Source: an uncultured Clostridia bacterium (lineage in GTDB: Bacteria > Bacillota > Clostridia > TANB77 > CAG-508). Taken from it: DNA of 34,120 nt. The stretch lies in contig CALXJQ010000009.1 in the NCBI GenBank assembly GCA_944388665.1, positions 1 to 34,120 on the forward strand. The letters are read 5' to 3'. Below, piece by piece: positions 1 to 8,417 of the stretch; position 1 is the stretch's first letter; each line of letters opens with the position of its first letter. The position numbers and the translations under genes are program-made. The notes under the pieces were generated by a model. It had not been told where the DNA came from. It saw only the letters and a program-made list of their open reading frames with translations, and searched no databases.

Positions 1-873
1 TCCTAGCAATTCTTCCCCTTTAAAAGTTTTTATTAATTCATAAGGAGTTTCTTTTAAAACACTTGGTATTAAATCTTTTGCTAAAATGTAGTTTTCATAA
101 ATTGGTTCTTCATCAGTTCCAATATTTGCTTTTACTTCAGCATATTCATAAGCTTTATTTATACATAATGCTAAGTTTGATGGTAATGTCCATGGTGTAG
201 TTGTCCATGCCAAAATGTAAGTATTTTCCTCACCTACCACTTTAAATTTAGCAATACATGTTAAATCTTTTACATCTTTATATCCTTGAGCCACCTCGTG
301 TGAAGAAAGTGCTGTTCCGCATCTTGGGCAATAAGGCATAACTTTATGTCCTTCATATAAAAGGCCTTTGTTCCATAGCTCTTTTAATGCCCACCAAACA
401 GATTCAATATAATCATTGTGGTATGTTACATAAGGATGTTCCATGTCAACCCAATATCCAATTTTGTTGGTCATTTCTTCCCACATTTTTACATAAGTAA
501 ATACACTGTCTTTACATTCTTTAACAAATTTTTCTACTCCATATTGTTCTATTTGCTCTTTTCCTGAAATTTTTAGCTTTTTCTCAATCTCAAGTTCTAC
601 AGGAAGTCCATGAGTATCCCATCCAGCTTTACGTATTACTTTATATCCTTTCATAACTTTATATCTAGGTATAATATCTTTCATAACTCTGGTTTCTATA
701 TGTCCTACGTGTGGTTTGCCATTTGCTGTTGGTGGTCCATCATAAAAAGTAAAATATCTTTTTCCTTCATTCATTGCAAAGTTCTTCTTTTCAATGTCTT
801 TTTCTTTCCATAGTTTTGCAACATCTCTTTCCATTCCTACAAAACCATTTTTAAGTTCAACTTTTTTATACAT
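1..873 (-). CDS. ileS: Isoleucine-tRNA ligase, type 2 (5' part, runs off window)
   Basis: Charges tRNA-Ile with isoleucine in the cytoplasm. The first 291 residues are present; the gene continues beyond base 1. The N-terminal Rossmann catalytic domain is clear: the HIGH-type motif is [11 protein letters not shown], followed by [18 protein letters not shown] and [10 protein letters not shown], with CPRCG and [14 protein letters not shown] (editing domain entry) further on. The wording of these motifs matches the eukaryote-like IleS2 branch, known for mupirocin tolerance, rather than the IleS1 form (PYANGNIHIGH). The ATG at 871-873 follows AACGAGGGGG at good spacing. It starts only 30 nt after the second acetate kinase stops, and I see no T-box leader, so it is probably transcribed with pta-ackA. 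The KMSKS loop lies outside the window. Confidence 0.95.
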   Translation of the reverse strand, partial: MYKKVELKNGFVGMERDVAKLWKEKDIEKKNFAMNEGKRYFTFYDGPPTANGKPHVGHIETRVMKDIIPRYKVMKGYKVIRKAGWDTHGLPVELEIEKKLKISGKEQIEQYGVEKFVKECKDSVFTYVKMWEEMTNKIGYWVDMEHPYVTYHNDYIESVWWALKELWNKGLLYEGHKVMPYCPRCGTALSSHEVAQGYKDVKDLTCIAKFKVVGEENTYILAWTTTPWTLPSNLALCINKAYEYAEVKANIGTDEEPIYENYILAKDLIPSVLKETPYELIKTFKGEELLG

Positions 874-903
874 ACAAATTCCCCCTCGTTAAAAATGCTT
901 AGC

Positions 904-2097
904 TTATTTTTCTGTTAATCTTTTAGTTTCTCTTGCAATCATTAATTCTTCGTTTGTTGGGATAACATAAACTTTAACTTTAGATGAAGGCTTAGATATT
1001 AGCTTTTCTTCGCTTCTTATGTTATTTGCTTCCTCATCAAGTTCTACTCCCATGAATTCTAGTTGTTTACAAATGCCTTTTCTGATATTTATTTGATTTT
1101 CTCCTACTCCTCCAGTGAACACAATATAGTCAGCTCCATTCATAGCTACAGCATATTTTGCAATATAACTTGCTACTGAATATTTAAAACTATCCATTGC
1201 AATTTGAGCTCTTTCATCTCCATCATTTGCAGCTTGCTCTATTACTCTAAAGTCTGGAGCTAAGCCAGAAATACCTGAAACACCTGATTCTTTGTTTAGC
1301 TTATCTTCTATTTCTTGTGCGCTCAAATTTTCCTTTTTCATAATATACGTAATTATTGAAGGATCTAAATCTCCGCTTCTTGTAACCATTGGAATTCCAC
1401 CAAGTGGCGTTAATCCCATACTTGTGTCAACTGATTTTCCGCCTTGTACTGCGCAAATACTAGAGCCTTGACCCAAATGGCAAGTAACAATTTTTAATTT
1501 TTCAATAGGCTCATTTACTATTTCTGCTAGCCTACGAGACACAAATAAATGTGATGTACCATGAAAGCCATATTTTCTTATTCCATATTTTTTATAATAT
1601 TTATATGGAATTGGATAAATATATCTTGATTTTGGCATTGTTTGATGAAATGCTGTATCACAAACTCCCACCATTTTTTTACCTGGCATAACCTTTTTGC
1701 AAGCTTCTATTCCTAATATGCAAGCAGGATTATGTAAAGGTGCTAAATCTGAATATTCCTTTAATATGTCTATTACTGAATCATCAATTATTACAGATTC
1801 TTTTATTTTTTCTCCTCCATGAACTAAGCGATGCCCAATGCTACTAATCTCATCTAAGCTATCTATTACTTTATATTCTGGGTTTGTCAACTGCTCTAAT
1901 GCAAATTCTATAGCTTCTGTATGATTATAAGCTGGCTTTTCAATTTTTATTTTTTTGCCATTTACTTTATGAGTTATAAAAGCTTCTTTTTCTCCAATTC
2001 TTTCATATTTTCCTGAAGCTAAAACTTCTTCATTTTCCATATTTATCAATTGATATTTTAGTGATGAACTTCCACAATTTAGTACTAATATTTTCAT
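904..2097 (-). CDS. ackA: Acetate kinase, second tandem copy
   Basis: Converts acetyl phosphate and ADP to acetate and ATP. The 397 residues match the family length and show the ASKHA phosphate motif NCGSSSLK, GHRLVHGG, APLHNP, DTAFHQT, GFHGTSH and the C-terminal NEELMIARET. Residues lining the acetate pocket in the characterised Methanosarcina enzyme (Val, Leu, Phe, Pro of HRxV, PLHNP, GFHG, TPLxG) are kept. Two positions are odd: the usual HLGNG is HLGQG, and the usual MGTRSGD is MVTRSGD. I start at the ATG at 2095-2097, which has AGGAAGAG upstream; an upstream TTG-initiated extension has no ribosome site. It lies 47 nt downstream of the first ackA copy and is clearly its paralogue. Confidence 0.93.
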   Translation of the reverse strand: MKILVLNCGSSSLKYQLINMENEEVLASGKYERIGEKEAFITHKVNGKKIKIEKPAYNHTEAIEFALEQLTNPEYKVIDSLDEISSIGHRLVHGGEKIKESVIIDDSVIDILKEYSDLAPLHNPACILGIEACKKVMPGKKMVGVCDTAFHQTMPKSRYIYPIPYKYYKKYGIRKYGFHGTSHLFVSRRLAEIVNEPIEKLKIVTCHLGQGSSICAVQGGKSVDTSMGLTPLGGIPMVTRSGDLDPSIITYIMKKENLSAQEIEDKLNKESGVSGISGLAPDFRVIEQAANDGDERAQIAMDSFKYSVASYIAKYAVAMNGADYIVFTGGVGENQINIRKGICKQLEFMGVELDEEANNIRSEEKLISKPSSKVKVYVIPTNEELMIARETKRLTEK

Positions 2098-2144
2098 TTT
2101 TTTCTCTTCCTTTCTTTGATTTTGGACTGCGTCAAACTCAGTGG

Positions 2145-3335
2145 TTAAGTACAAAGTTTTAGTGTTTCGCGTGCTATCATTAATTCCTCATTTGTAGGAA
2201 TCGCAAAAACTCTAATTTTCGAATCTGGCGCAGAAATTTCTACTTCTTCTTTTCTAGTTTCATTTTTCTTTTCATCTATTTTCACTCCGAAAAATTTTAA
2301 ATAATCACAAATAGCTTTTCTTGATATTGGAGCTCTTTCGCCAATTCCAGCCGTAAATGTTATAACATCAATTCCTCCCATAGCCACTGCACATTTAGCT
2401 ATATATTGAGCTACTTGATAGTGAAACACATCCATTGCAAGTTTAGCATGACGTCCTCCAGAAAGTGCCTCTGCTTCAATATCTCTCATATCCACTGATA
2501 TACCTGACATTCCATATAAACCTGACTGTTTATTTAATATATATTCCATGTCATCTACTGAAAATCCTTCTTTTTGCATCAAATATGTTACTATTGATGG
2601 GTCTAAATCACCGCTTCTGCTTCCCATGGGAATCCCTCCAAGTGGCGTAAGCCCCATACTTGTTTCTACTGATTCACCGTTTTTTATTGCACATACACTG
2701 CAGCCTTGTCCTAAGTGACAATTTACTATTTTTAGTTCTTTAATATCTTTTCCTACAATCTCAGCCACTCTATGCGCAACATAGTTATGAGAAGTTCCAT
2801 GAAAGCCATATTTTCTTATTCCATATTTTTCATAATATTTGTATGGAATTGGATAAATATATTTTTCTTTTGTTATGGTGTGGTGAAATGCTGTATCAAA
2901 AACAGCAACCATTTTCACATCTGGAGCTAATTTTTTGCAAGCTTTTATTTCTAAAACTGCTGCTGGATTATGTAGTGGCGCAAGGTCGCTACATTCTTCT
3001 ATTCCTTTAATTACTTCATCAGTAATTATTACAGGCTCTTTAAATTTTTCCCCTCCATGCACAACTCTATGGCCAATACCTGCCAAATCCTCAAGAGAAT
3101 CTATAACACCATAGTGCTCATTTATCAATCTTTTAAAAACAAATGCAATAGCTTGCTCGTGATTTTTTGCTCTATGTTCAAATTTATGTTTTTGACCATT
3201 TACAGTATGAGTTAAAAAGGAATCCTCTTGCCCAATTCTTTCAAAATAGCCCTTAGCTAACATTGTTTCTGTATCCATATCTATAACTTGATATTTTAGC
3301 GATGAGCTTCCAGAGTTTAATACTAATATTTTCAT
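2145..3335 (-). CDS. ackA: Acetate kinase, first tandem copy
   Basis: Acetate kinase of 396 residues with NSGSSSLK, GHRVVHGG, APLHNP, DTAFHHT, GFHGTSH, TPLGGIPMGSRSGD and FTAGIGE, so every main ASKHA block is present. As in the second copy, the usual HLGNG motif reads HLGQG. The ATG at 3333-3335 overlaps the pta stop as TGATG, so translation is probably coupled, and AAAGGAA sits at good spacing. A TTG immediately upstream is in frame but less likely. The Gly-239-type residue lost in copy two is present here (MGSR), so this copy is the better candidate for the classical Pta-partner enzyme. Function is inferred from family. Confidence 0.94.
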   Translation of the reverse strand: MKILVLNSGSSSLKYQVIDMDTETMLAKGYFERIGQEDSFLTHTVNGQKHKFEHRAKNHEQAIAFVFKRLINEHYGVIDSLEDLAGIGHRVVHGGEKFKEPVIITDEVIKGIEECSDLAPLHNPAAVLEIKACKKLAPDVKMVAVFDTAFHHTITKEKYIYPIPYKYYEKYGIRKYGFHGTSHNYVAHRVAEIVGKDIKELKIVNCHLGQGCSVCAIKNGESVETSMGLTPLGGIPMGSRSGDLDPSIVTYLMQKEGFSVDDMEYILNKQSGLYGMSGISVDMRDIEAEALSGGRHAKLAMDVFHYQVAQYIAKCAVAMGGIDVITFTAGIGERAPISRKAICDYLKFFGVKIDEKKNETRKEEVEISAPDSKIRVFAIPTNEELMIARETLKLCT

Positions 3336-4369
3336 CAATCATTTCCTTTCTGAGGTTGAAAAGAATTACAGTCGTCTTGAGCCTGAACTGCCGTAATTGC
3401 TATAACTCCAGCTATGTCTTTGCTACTACAACCTCTTGATAAATCATTTACTGGCCTTGCTATTCCTTGACAAAGAGGACCATAAGCCTCTGCATGCCCA
3501 AACCTTTCTACTAACTTATAGCCAATATTTCCTGCATTTAGGTCTGGAAATATTAATACATTAGCTTCCCCTTTTACAGGAGTTCCCTTTGCCTTATATT
3601 CTGCTACACTTGGTAAAATTGCAGCATCTACTTGCATTTCTCCATCTAAAATTAAATTTGGAGCCTTTTCTTTAGCAATTCTAGTTGCTTCAACAACTTT
3701 TTCTGTTAATTCTGAATGTGCACTTCCATAAGTAGAATATGAAAGCATTGCAACTTTAGGTTCTCCTCCCACTAGCTCTCTAAAGCTTTCACTTGAGGCT
3801 ATTGCTATTTCAGCTAGCTGTTCTGCATTTGGATTTTCATTCATTCCGCAGTCTCCAAAAACAAATACTCCATCTTTTCCATATTCTGTTGGTGTTACCA
3901 TTACAAAAAATGCTGAAGCCAATTTGCTGCCTGGTTTCGTTTTTAAAATTTGTAAAGCTGGCCTTAGTGTATCAGATGTTGCGTGAATAGCCCCTGAGAC
4001 TAATCCATCAGCTTCTGCATTTTCATCTTTTAGCATTAGCATTCCAAAATAAACAGGATCTTTTACGACTTCTTTTGCTTTTTCAATAGTCATTCCCTTT
4101 TGTTTTCTTAATTCATAAAACATATTTACATATTCATCATATTTTTCTGAAGTATTAGGGTCAACAATTTTTATTCCCTCTATATCAATATTGTTTTCTT
4201 TTGCTTTGCTCTCAATTTTTTCTTTGTCTCCTACTAAAATTAATTTAGCATACTTTTCTTTTTTTACTTCTTCTGCTGCTTGTAGAGTTCTTATATCTTC
4301 TGCTTCTGGAAGTACAATTGTTTTAATATCTTTTTTTGCTTTCTCTTTCATTTGTTCAATAAAAGTCAT
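3335..4369 (-). CDS. pta: Phosphate acetyltransferase
   Basis: Interconverts acetyl-CoA plus phosphate and acetyl phosphate plus CoA, the step before acetate kinase. The 344-residue protein is the short single-domain form. It shows IVLPEAEDIRTLQAA at the N-terminus, DGLVSGAIHATSDTLRPALQI, FGDCGMNENPNAEQLAEIA, SYSTYGSAHSE, DGEMQVDAA and the C-terminal FPDLNAGNIGYKLVER with GPLCQGIARPVNDLSRG. I place the start at the ATG at 4367-4369, preceded by AAGGAG at about 11 nt. A TTG-initiated extension of 34 residues would begin at the -35 box of the promoter I see at 4443-4471, so it is excluded if that promoter is real. Its stop overlaps the ackA start. Confidence 0.94.
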   Translation of the reverse strand: MTFIEQMKEKAKKDIKTIVLPEAEDIRTLQAAEEVKKEKYAKLILVGDKEKIESKAKENNIDIEGIKIVDPNTSEKYDEYVNMFYELRKQKGMTIEKAKEVVKDPVYFGMLMLKDENAEADGLVSGAIHATSDTLRPALQILKTKPGSKLASAFFVMVTPTEYGKDGVFVFGDCGMNENPNAEQLAEIAIASSESFRELVGGEPKVAMLSYSTYGSAHSELTEKVVEATRIAKEKAPNLILDGEMQVDAAILPSVAEYKAKGTPVKGEANVLIFPDLNAGNIGYKLVERFGHAEAYGPLCQGIARPVNDLSRGCSSKDIAGVIAITAVQAQDDCNSFQPQKGND

Positions 4370-4442
4370 TTTACCATCTACTCCTTGCGTAAAATATTTG
4401 GGTTTTAACCTTGGCTTACCCATAACCTTTTTTACCGCTTTT

Positions 4443-4471
4443 ATTATATAGGTAATTTTGAAAAAGCGCAA
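4443..4471 (-). promoter_or_regulatory. Sigma-A type promoter for pta-ackA-ackA(-ileS)
   Basis: On the minus strand TTGCGC (4471-4466) is followed by a 17-nt spacer and TATAAT (4448-4443). Transcription would begin near 4436 and leave a leader of about 67 nt before the pta ATG. The -35 box touches the DUF4116 stop codon. Confidence 0.55.
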
Positions 4472-4472
4472 G

Positions 4473-4991
4473 TCACTCCATGCACTTTTTTATATCTTCA
4501 TCATTTTTTAAATTCCAAGGTAAGAAATGATATGCCTGTTTATTTTGTTTTACTGCTATTTCTGCCAATTCTTTATCATTTTGTAATCTTTCAGATGCAT
4601 ACTTTATTATTATTCCTTTATTCTCTACAGCTGATTTTACAATTTCACGGTCATCACGTAATTCTTTTGAAGCATAATATAGAGCTTGGCCATAATTTTT
4701 GCAAGCTTCGGAAATCACTTCACGGTCAGCCTTCAGCTCTTCAGAAGCATAGCATATTGTCCAAGGTGCACCCCTAACGCCCATTAAAACAATATCTTTA
4801 TCTCCTTTTAATCTATCACTCGCAAATTCTAAGCTTTCTGCATCTTGCTCTAATGCTGCTTTTACCACTTCTTTATCATCTTGCAATCTGTTAGACGCAA
4901 ATTCTAATAATTTTCCATTTTCTTTTACTGCCTTTAGCACAAATTCTTTATCATCACTATTTTTAATAACATCTTCAGCTTCCAACTTCAT
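4473..4991 (-). CDS. DUF4116 repeat protein (six 25-residue repeats)
   Basis: A 172-residue protein built almost entirely of six repeats of about 25 residues. Each runs roughly DxE-V-x-x-A-V-x-x-x-G-x-x-L-x-[FY]-AS-x-x-L-[KR]. ASNRL, ASDRL, ASEEL, ASKEL and ASERL mark repeats one to five, and the sixth has degenerated to LPWNL. Two such units correspond to one DUF4116 domain. No catalytic motif, signal peptide or membrane segment is visible; a soluble alpha-helical repeat scaffold is the likely form. Function is unknown. The ATG at 4989-4991 has AAAGGAAG just upstream. It follows trmB by nine bases and is probably transcribed from the trmB promoter. Confidence 0.85.
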   Translation of the reverse strand: MKLEAEDVIKNSDDKEFVLKAVKENGKLLEFASNRLQDDKEVVKAALEQDAESLEFASDRLKGDKDIVLMGVRGAPWTICYASEELKADREVISEACKNYGQALYYASKELRDDREIVKSAVENKGIIIKYASERLQNDKELAEIAVKQNKQAYHFLPWNLKNDEDIKKCME

Positions 4992-5000
4992 CAACTTCCT

Positions 5001-5669
5001 TTAGATTAATCTTGCAATTAATGCTTTTATCTTTATTCCTTGGGCAGAAAACATTTTTTCATGTTCAGTCTCGATATTTTTCTCAAAAATTGGTTCTTGA
5101 TGTAAATTGTATGTTTTTGCAATTACTTCAAAACCACTTTCATGGAAATATCTCAAACTAGACTCAAATAAATCATCATCATCTGTTTTAAAATAAATTT
5201 CTCCATTTTCTACTAAAAATTGTTTATATTTTTCTAATTGAATAGAATTTGTTAATCTCTTTTTTCTGTGTTTACCTCTAGGCCAAGGATTACAAAAATT
5301 TATATAAATTCTTTCAATCTGGTCTTGTTTATCAAATATAAGTAATATTCTTTCTATATCAAACCTAGTTATCAAAATATTCTTAGGCTCTATGTTCGCT
5401 GCTTTGTAGCTGGCCTCGATGTTTCTTTTGGCTAGTCCAAGCATTGCATCTACTAAATCTATTGCAATATAATTTATGTTCAGATTTTCTACTGCCAATT
5501 GTGAAATAAACTGACCCTTTCCACAACCAAGTTCTAAATGTAATGGTTGATTTGGGTTTGCAAATTGTTCTCTCCACTTTCCTTTTATTTTTTCTGGGTC
5601 TTTTACATAAAACTCACTTGCTTCTAGCTCAGGCCTTGCCCACTTTTTATATCGAATTCTCATTTTCAT
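5001..5669 (-). CDS. trmB: tRNA (guanine-N7-)-methyltransferase
   Basis: Methylates N7 of G46 in tRNA variable loops using S-adenosylmethionine. The 222-residue protein has the class I SAM site HLELGCGKGQF, the acidic AIDL strand that contacts ribose, the TrmB signature NFCNPWPRGKHRKKRL and the C-terminal YFKTDDDDLFE. The signature is usually FSDPWP, so the Asp is Asn here; I believe this also occurs in other clostridial TrmB proteins, but have not checked. The start at 5667-5669 has AAGGGATGAG upstream; a second ATG two codons later is possible. It is driven by a near-perfect promoter at 5713-5740 and precedes the DUF4116 gene. Confidence 0.93.
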   Translation of the reverse strand: MKMRIRYKKWARPELEASEFYVKDPEKIKGKWREQFANPNQPLHLELGCGKGQFISQLAVENLNINYIAIDLVDAMLGLAKRNIEASYKAANIEPKNILITRFDIERILLIFDKQDQIERIYINFCNPWPRGKHRKKRLTNSIQLEKYKQFLVENGEIYFKTDDDDLFESSLRYFHESGFEVIAKTYNLHQEPIFEKNIETEHEKMFSAQGIKIKALIARLI

Positions 5670-5712
5670 CTCATCCCTTCTTAAGCTACAAATCCGTTAT
5701 ATCTCTTTATCA

Positions 5713-5740
5713 ATTATATATTATTTTCAGCAGATGTCAA
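5713..5740 (-). promoter_or_regulatory. Consensus sigma-A promoter for trmB
   Basis: TTGACA (5740-5735), a 16-nt spacer and TATAAT (5718-5713) on the minus strand. Both hexamers are exact consensus. The transcript would start near 5706, about 37 nt before the trmB ATG, which separates trmB from the accDA-fabI unit. Confidence 0.75.
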
Positions 5741-5741
5741 A

Positions 5742-5760
5742 TGGGAGCATTATGCCCCCA
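5742..5760 (-). terminator. Weak hairpin at the fabI stop codon
   Basis: Minus strand TGGGGGC, a five-base loop and GCTCCCA form a seven-pair stem with one G-U pair, spanning the fabI stop. Only three T residues follow, so termination would be inefficient. Confidence 0.3.
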
Positions 5761-6520
5761 TTATTGAAAATCCATTATCTACATGTATAATTTCGCCAGT
5801 AATAGCATTTGACAAATTGCTTAGTAGAAAAGCAGTAGCATCTCCAACCTCTTTTGTAGTTACATTTCTATGTAATGGAGCCCTTTGGTCAACAATATCT
5901 AATATTGTCCCGAAATCCTTTATCCCTTTGGCTGATAATGTTTTTATCGGTCCAGCAGAAATTCCGTTAACCCTAAATCCATCTTTTCCTAAATCATTTG
6001 CCAAATACCTTATACTAGCTTCCAAAGCTGCTTTGCACACACCCATTATATTGTATCCATTAATTACCTTTTCTGCGCCATAATAAGTGTATGCAACAAT
6101 ACTTGCACCTTCATTCAAAAAGTCTTTTTCTCTCGCAATTCTTGCAATTGCAACTAAAGAATATGCACTAACATCTTGCGCATGTTTGTATCCTTCTTGT
6201 GACGTCAAAATGTAATCATTTCTTAAGTCTTCTGTATTTGCATGTGCAATTGAATGAACTATGCCATCTACTTTGCCATTATCTGCTTTAATTTTCTCGA
6301 AACATTTTTCAATATTTGAATTATCACTAACATCTCCTAAAATATATACTTGGGCACCTGGTATTTCCTCTACCAAAGTTTTTACCTTCTCATAACTATT
6401 TTCTGAACAAGTACAAATTACTTTTGCACCTTGCTCAGATGCTGACTGTGCTGCACCCCAAGCAATACTCCATTTATTTCTAACTCCCATAACTACTATT
6501 TTTTTATCTTTTAAAATCAT
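5750..6520 (-). CDS. fabI: Enoyl-[acyl-carrier-protein] reductase (NADH)
   Basis: Carries out the last reduction of each fatty-acid elongation cycle. The 256-residue short-chain-dehydrogenase-fold protein has the FabI-type cofactor motif GVRNKWSIAWG, the acidic strand GDVSD, HSIAHAN, and the catalytic arrangement YTYYGAEK with GYNIMGVCKAALEA (the second Tyr and Lys spaced as in FabI). The active-site block GPIKTLSAKGI and the C-terminal TGEIIHVDNGFSIMG follow. The ATG at 6518-6520 has AAAGGG seven bases upstream. An ATG six codons earlier lies inside the ribosome-site region and is less likely. It is the third gene of accD-accA-fabI. Confidence 0.94.
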   Translation of the reverse strand: MILKDKKIVVMGVRNKWSIAWGAAQSASEQGAKVICTCSENSYEKVKTLVEEIPGAQVYILGDVSDNSNIEKCFEKIKADNGKVDGIVHSIAHANTEDLRNDYILTSQEGYKHAQDVSAYSLVAIARIAREKDFLNEGASIVAYTYYGAEKVINGYNIMGVCKAALEASIRYLANDLGKDGFRVNGISAGPIKTLSAKGIKDFGTILDIVDQRAPLHRNVTTKEVGDATAFLLSNLSNAITGEIIHVDNGFSIMGA

Positions 6521-6547
6521 ATTTATACACCCTTTCATTTATTACAA

Positions 6548-7363
6548 TTACATATTTCTAAATTTTTGATACCTCTTTTCTATTAAATCTTCAATAGAGT
6601 TCTCTTTTATGTAATTTTCTAAACTTTTTATATTTTTAACTATATATTTTTTTACTTCCTCTTTAGTTTGCTCAAAATTTTCTTGTGCTCCGCCCTGGGG
6701 CTCTTTAATTATATCATCTATAATTCCTAATTTTTTTAATTCTTTTGCCGTCAACTTCATATTTTCTGCTGCATCTTTTGCCTTACTAGAATCTTTATAT
6801 AAAATACTTGCAAAACCTTCTGGTGACAAAATAGAATATATTGAATTTTCAAGCATTGCAACCTTATCTCCAACTCCTATAGCAAGTGCGCCTCCGCTTG
6901 AACCTTCTCCTATTACTATACAAACAACAGGAACTCGTAATCTTGACATTTCCATAATATTTCTCGCTATTGCTTCTCCTTGTCCCCTTTCTTCAGCACC
7001 CATTCCTGGATATGCTCCAGGTGTATCTATAAAAGTTACTATTGGTCTTTTAAATTTCTCTGCTTGTTTCATAAGTCTTAGAGCTTTTCTATATCCCTCT
7101 GGATTTGGCATACCAAAATTTCTTTCAATATTCTCCTTAGTATTTTTTCCTTTTTGCTCTCCTATTACTGTAACAGACTTGCCATTTAATCTTGCTATTC
7201 CACCAACAATTGACTTATCATCTGCAAAGTTTCTGTCACCATGTAACTCTATAAAATCTTCAAAAATTCCATTTATATAATCCAAGGCTTTAGGCCTATC
7301 CAACATTCGTGCTATTTTTACTCTATCCCAAGCTGAAATTTCTGCATTACTTGCACTCTTCAT
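6548..7363 (-). CDS. accA: Acetyl-CoA carboxylase carboxyltransferase subunit alpha
   Basis: With AccD forms the carboxyltransferase that moves the carboxyl group from biotin to acetyl-CoA, giving malonyl-CoA. The 271-residue protein is shorter than the roughly 319 of E. coli. It carries DRPKALDYI, the oxyanion-type blocks [21 protein letters not shown] and [15 protein letters not shown], and [12 protein letters not shown]. The start has GGAGG eight bases upstream. It sits between accD and fabI. The biotin carboxylase and carrier genes (accC, accB) are not in the window, so the full enzyme must draw on another locus. Confidence 0.94.
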   Translation of the reverse strand: MKSASNAEISAWDRVKIARMLDRPKALDYINGIFEDFIELHGDRNFADDKSIVGGIARLNGKSVTVIGEQKGKNTKENIERNFGMPNPEGYRKALRLMKQAEKFKRPIVTFIDTPGAYPGMGAEERGQGEAIARNIMEMSRLRVPVVCIVIGEGSSGGALAIGVGDKVAMLENSIYSILSPEGFASILYKDSSKAKDAAENMKLTAKELKKLGIIDDIIKEPQGGAQENFEQTKEEVKKYIVKNIKSLENYIKENSIEDLIEKRYQKFRNM

Positions 7364-7394
7364 ATAAAAACCTCCATTCGAACAATTTTATTTT

Positions 7395-8237
7395 TTAATT
7401 ATAACGTAATAATTTTGCAATTGTAGACTTCATATCCTTTCTCTCTACAATTTTATCTATAAATCCATGCTCTAACAAAAATTCTGAGCTTTGGAATCCC
7501 TCTGGTAATTTTTGTTTTATTGTCTGCTCTATTACTCTTGGTCCAGCAAAACCAATCAAAGCTTTAGGCTCTGCTAAAATTATGTCTCCCAAGCTAGCAA
7601 AACTTGCTGTAACTCCTCCTGTTGTTGGGTCTGTTAAAATAGATATATATAACAATCCTGCTTCATTTAATTTTGCAATTGCTGCTGAAGTTTTTGCCAT
7701 CTGCATTAAAGACACCATTCCCTCCTGCATTCTTGCTCCGCCAGAAACGCAAAACATTACCAATGGCAACTTTTCTTTTATAGCTGTTTCAATTGCCAAT
7801 GTGATTCTTTCTCCTACAGCTGAGCCCATACTTCCCATTAAGAAATTACCATCCATAACTCCTAATACTACTTTTTGTCCTTCAATTTCACATATCCCAC
7901 ATTTAACAGCCTCATCAATTTTTGTCTTTTCTCGTAAAGACTCAACCTTTTTCATATATCCATCAAAATTTAATGGATCTTTTGTTAAAATATCTGCACC
8001 AATTTCTTGAAAAGTCCCTTCATCTGCAATTTGCTTAATTCTTCTTCTAGCAGATAATCTAAAATGTTTACCACAGTTTGGACATACACTTAAATTTTTA
8101 TGCAAGTCCTCTTTATAAATAATTTCCTTACAATTATCACATTTAACCCATTTTCCAATCATCATGTCTGCTGCTCTAGTATTTCTTGTTTTAGTAGTCT
8201 CTTCTTTATTTACCTTTTTTACCTTATCAATAACCAA
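7395..8237 (-). CDS. accD: Acetyl-CoA carboxylase carboxyltransferase subunit beta (TTG start)
   Basis: Beta subunit of the carboxyltransferase. An N-terminal zinc ribbon (KCDNC ... CPNCG) is followed by the crotonase-like domain with [32 protein letters not shown] and [12 protein letters not shown] choose a TTG start at 8235-8237. GGGAGG lies seven bases upstream (8249-8244), and a strong promoter at 8278-8306 puts the transcription start near 8270. That excludes the ATG at 8343-8345, which gives the longest reading. A second ATG at 8250-8252 overlaps the ribosome site. The resulting 280 residues fit the family. Confidence 0.92.
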   Translation of the reverse strand: MVIDKVKKVNKEETTKTRNTRAADMMIGKWVKCDNCKEIIYKEDLHKNLSVCPNCGKHFRLSARRRIKQIADEGTFQEIGADILTKDPLNFDGYMKKVESLREKTKIDEAVKCGICEIEGQKVVLGVMDGNFLMGSMGSAVGERITLAIETAIKEKLPLVMFCVSGGARMQEGMVSLMQMAKTSAAIAKLNEAGLLYISILTDPTTGGVTASFASLGDIILAEPKALIGFAGPRVIEQTIKQKLPEGFQSSEFLLEHGFIDKIVERKDMKSTIAKLLRYN

Positions 8238-8277
8238 TATTCTTCCTCCCATCTCATTTTTGCTAAATATATTTTTT

Positions 8278-8306
8278 ATTATATATATTTTTTTTAATTT
8301 TTGCAA
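8278..8306 (-). promoter_or_regulatory. Sigma-A promoter for accD-accA-fabI
   Basis: TTGCAA (8306-8301), a 17-nt spacer and TATAAT (8283-8278) on the minus strand, with transcription starting around 8270. It is back to back with the plus-strand promoter of the DUF4912 gene. No FapR-like operator was recognised. Confidence 0.65.
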
Positions 8307-8351
8307 TTGAAATGGGTAGTCATTTTTTTTCAAATTTTTTAACATTTATAC

Positions 8352-8378
8352 TTGAATTTATTTCACTTTTAGTATAAT
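8352..8378 (+). promoter_or_regulatory. Promoter for the DUF4912-GH57 pair
   Basis: TTGAAT (8352-8357) and TATAAT (8373-8378) with a short 15-nt spacer, about 40 nt before the ATG at 8418. The -10 box is exact; the spacing is suboptimal. Confidence 0.45.
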
Positions 8379-8417
8379 ATATGTAAGAAAGTATGAGATA
8401 AACATAGGAGGATAAAA

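Noticed and set aside
874-2097. T-box leader for ileS
   Set aside because: Only 30 nt lie between ackA and ileS, and no specifier stem or T-box sequence is visible there.
2098-2154. Longer N-terminus of the second acetate kinase starting at a TTG
   Set aside because: No ribosome site; the 19 extra residues are unlike AckA, and the ATG at 2097 has a good AGGAAGAG and gives the family length.
4370-4471. Longer Pta N-terminus from a TTG at 4471
   Set aside because: It would begin at the -35 box of the pta promoter and lacks a ribosome site; homology begins at the internal ATG.
5670-5749. trmB as part of the accDA-fabI operon only
   Set aside because: A near-perfect TTGACA-N16-TATAAT promoter lies between them, so trmB has its own start even if some read-through occurs.
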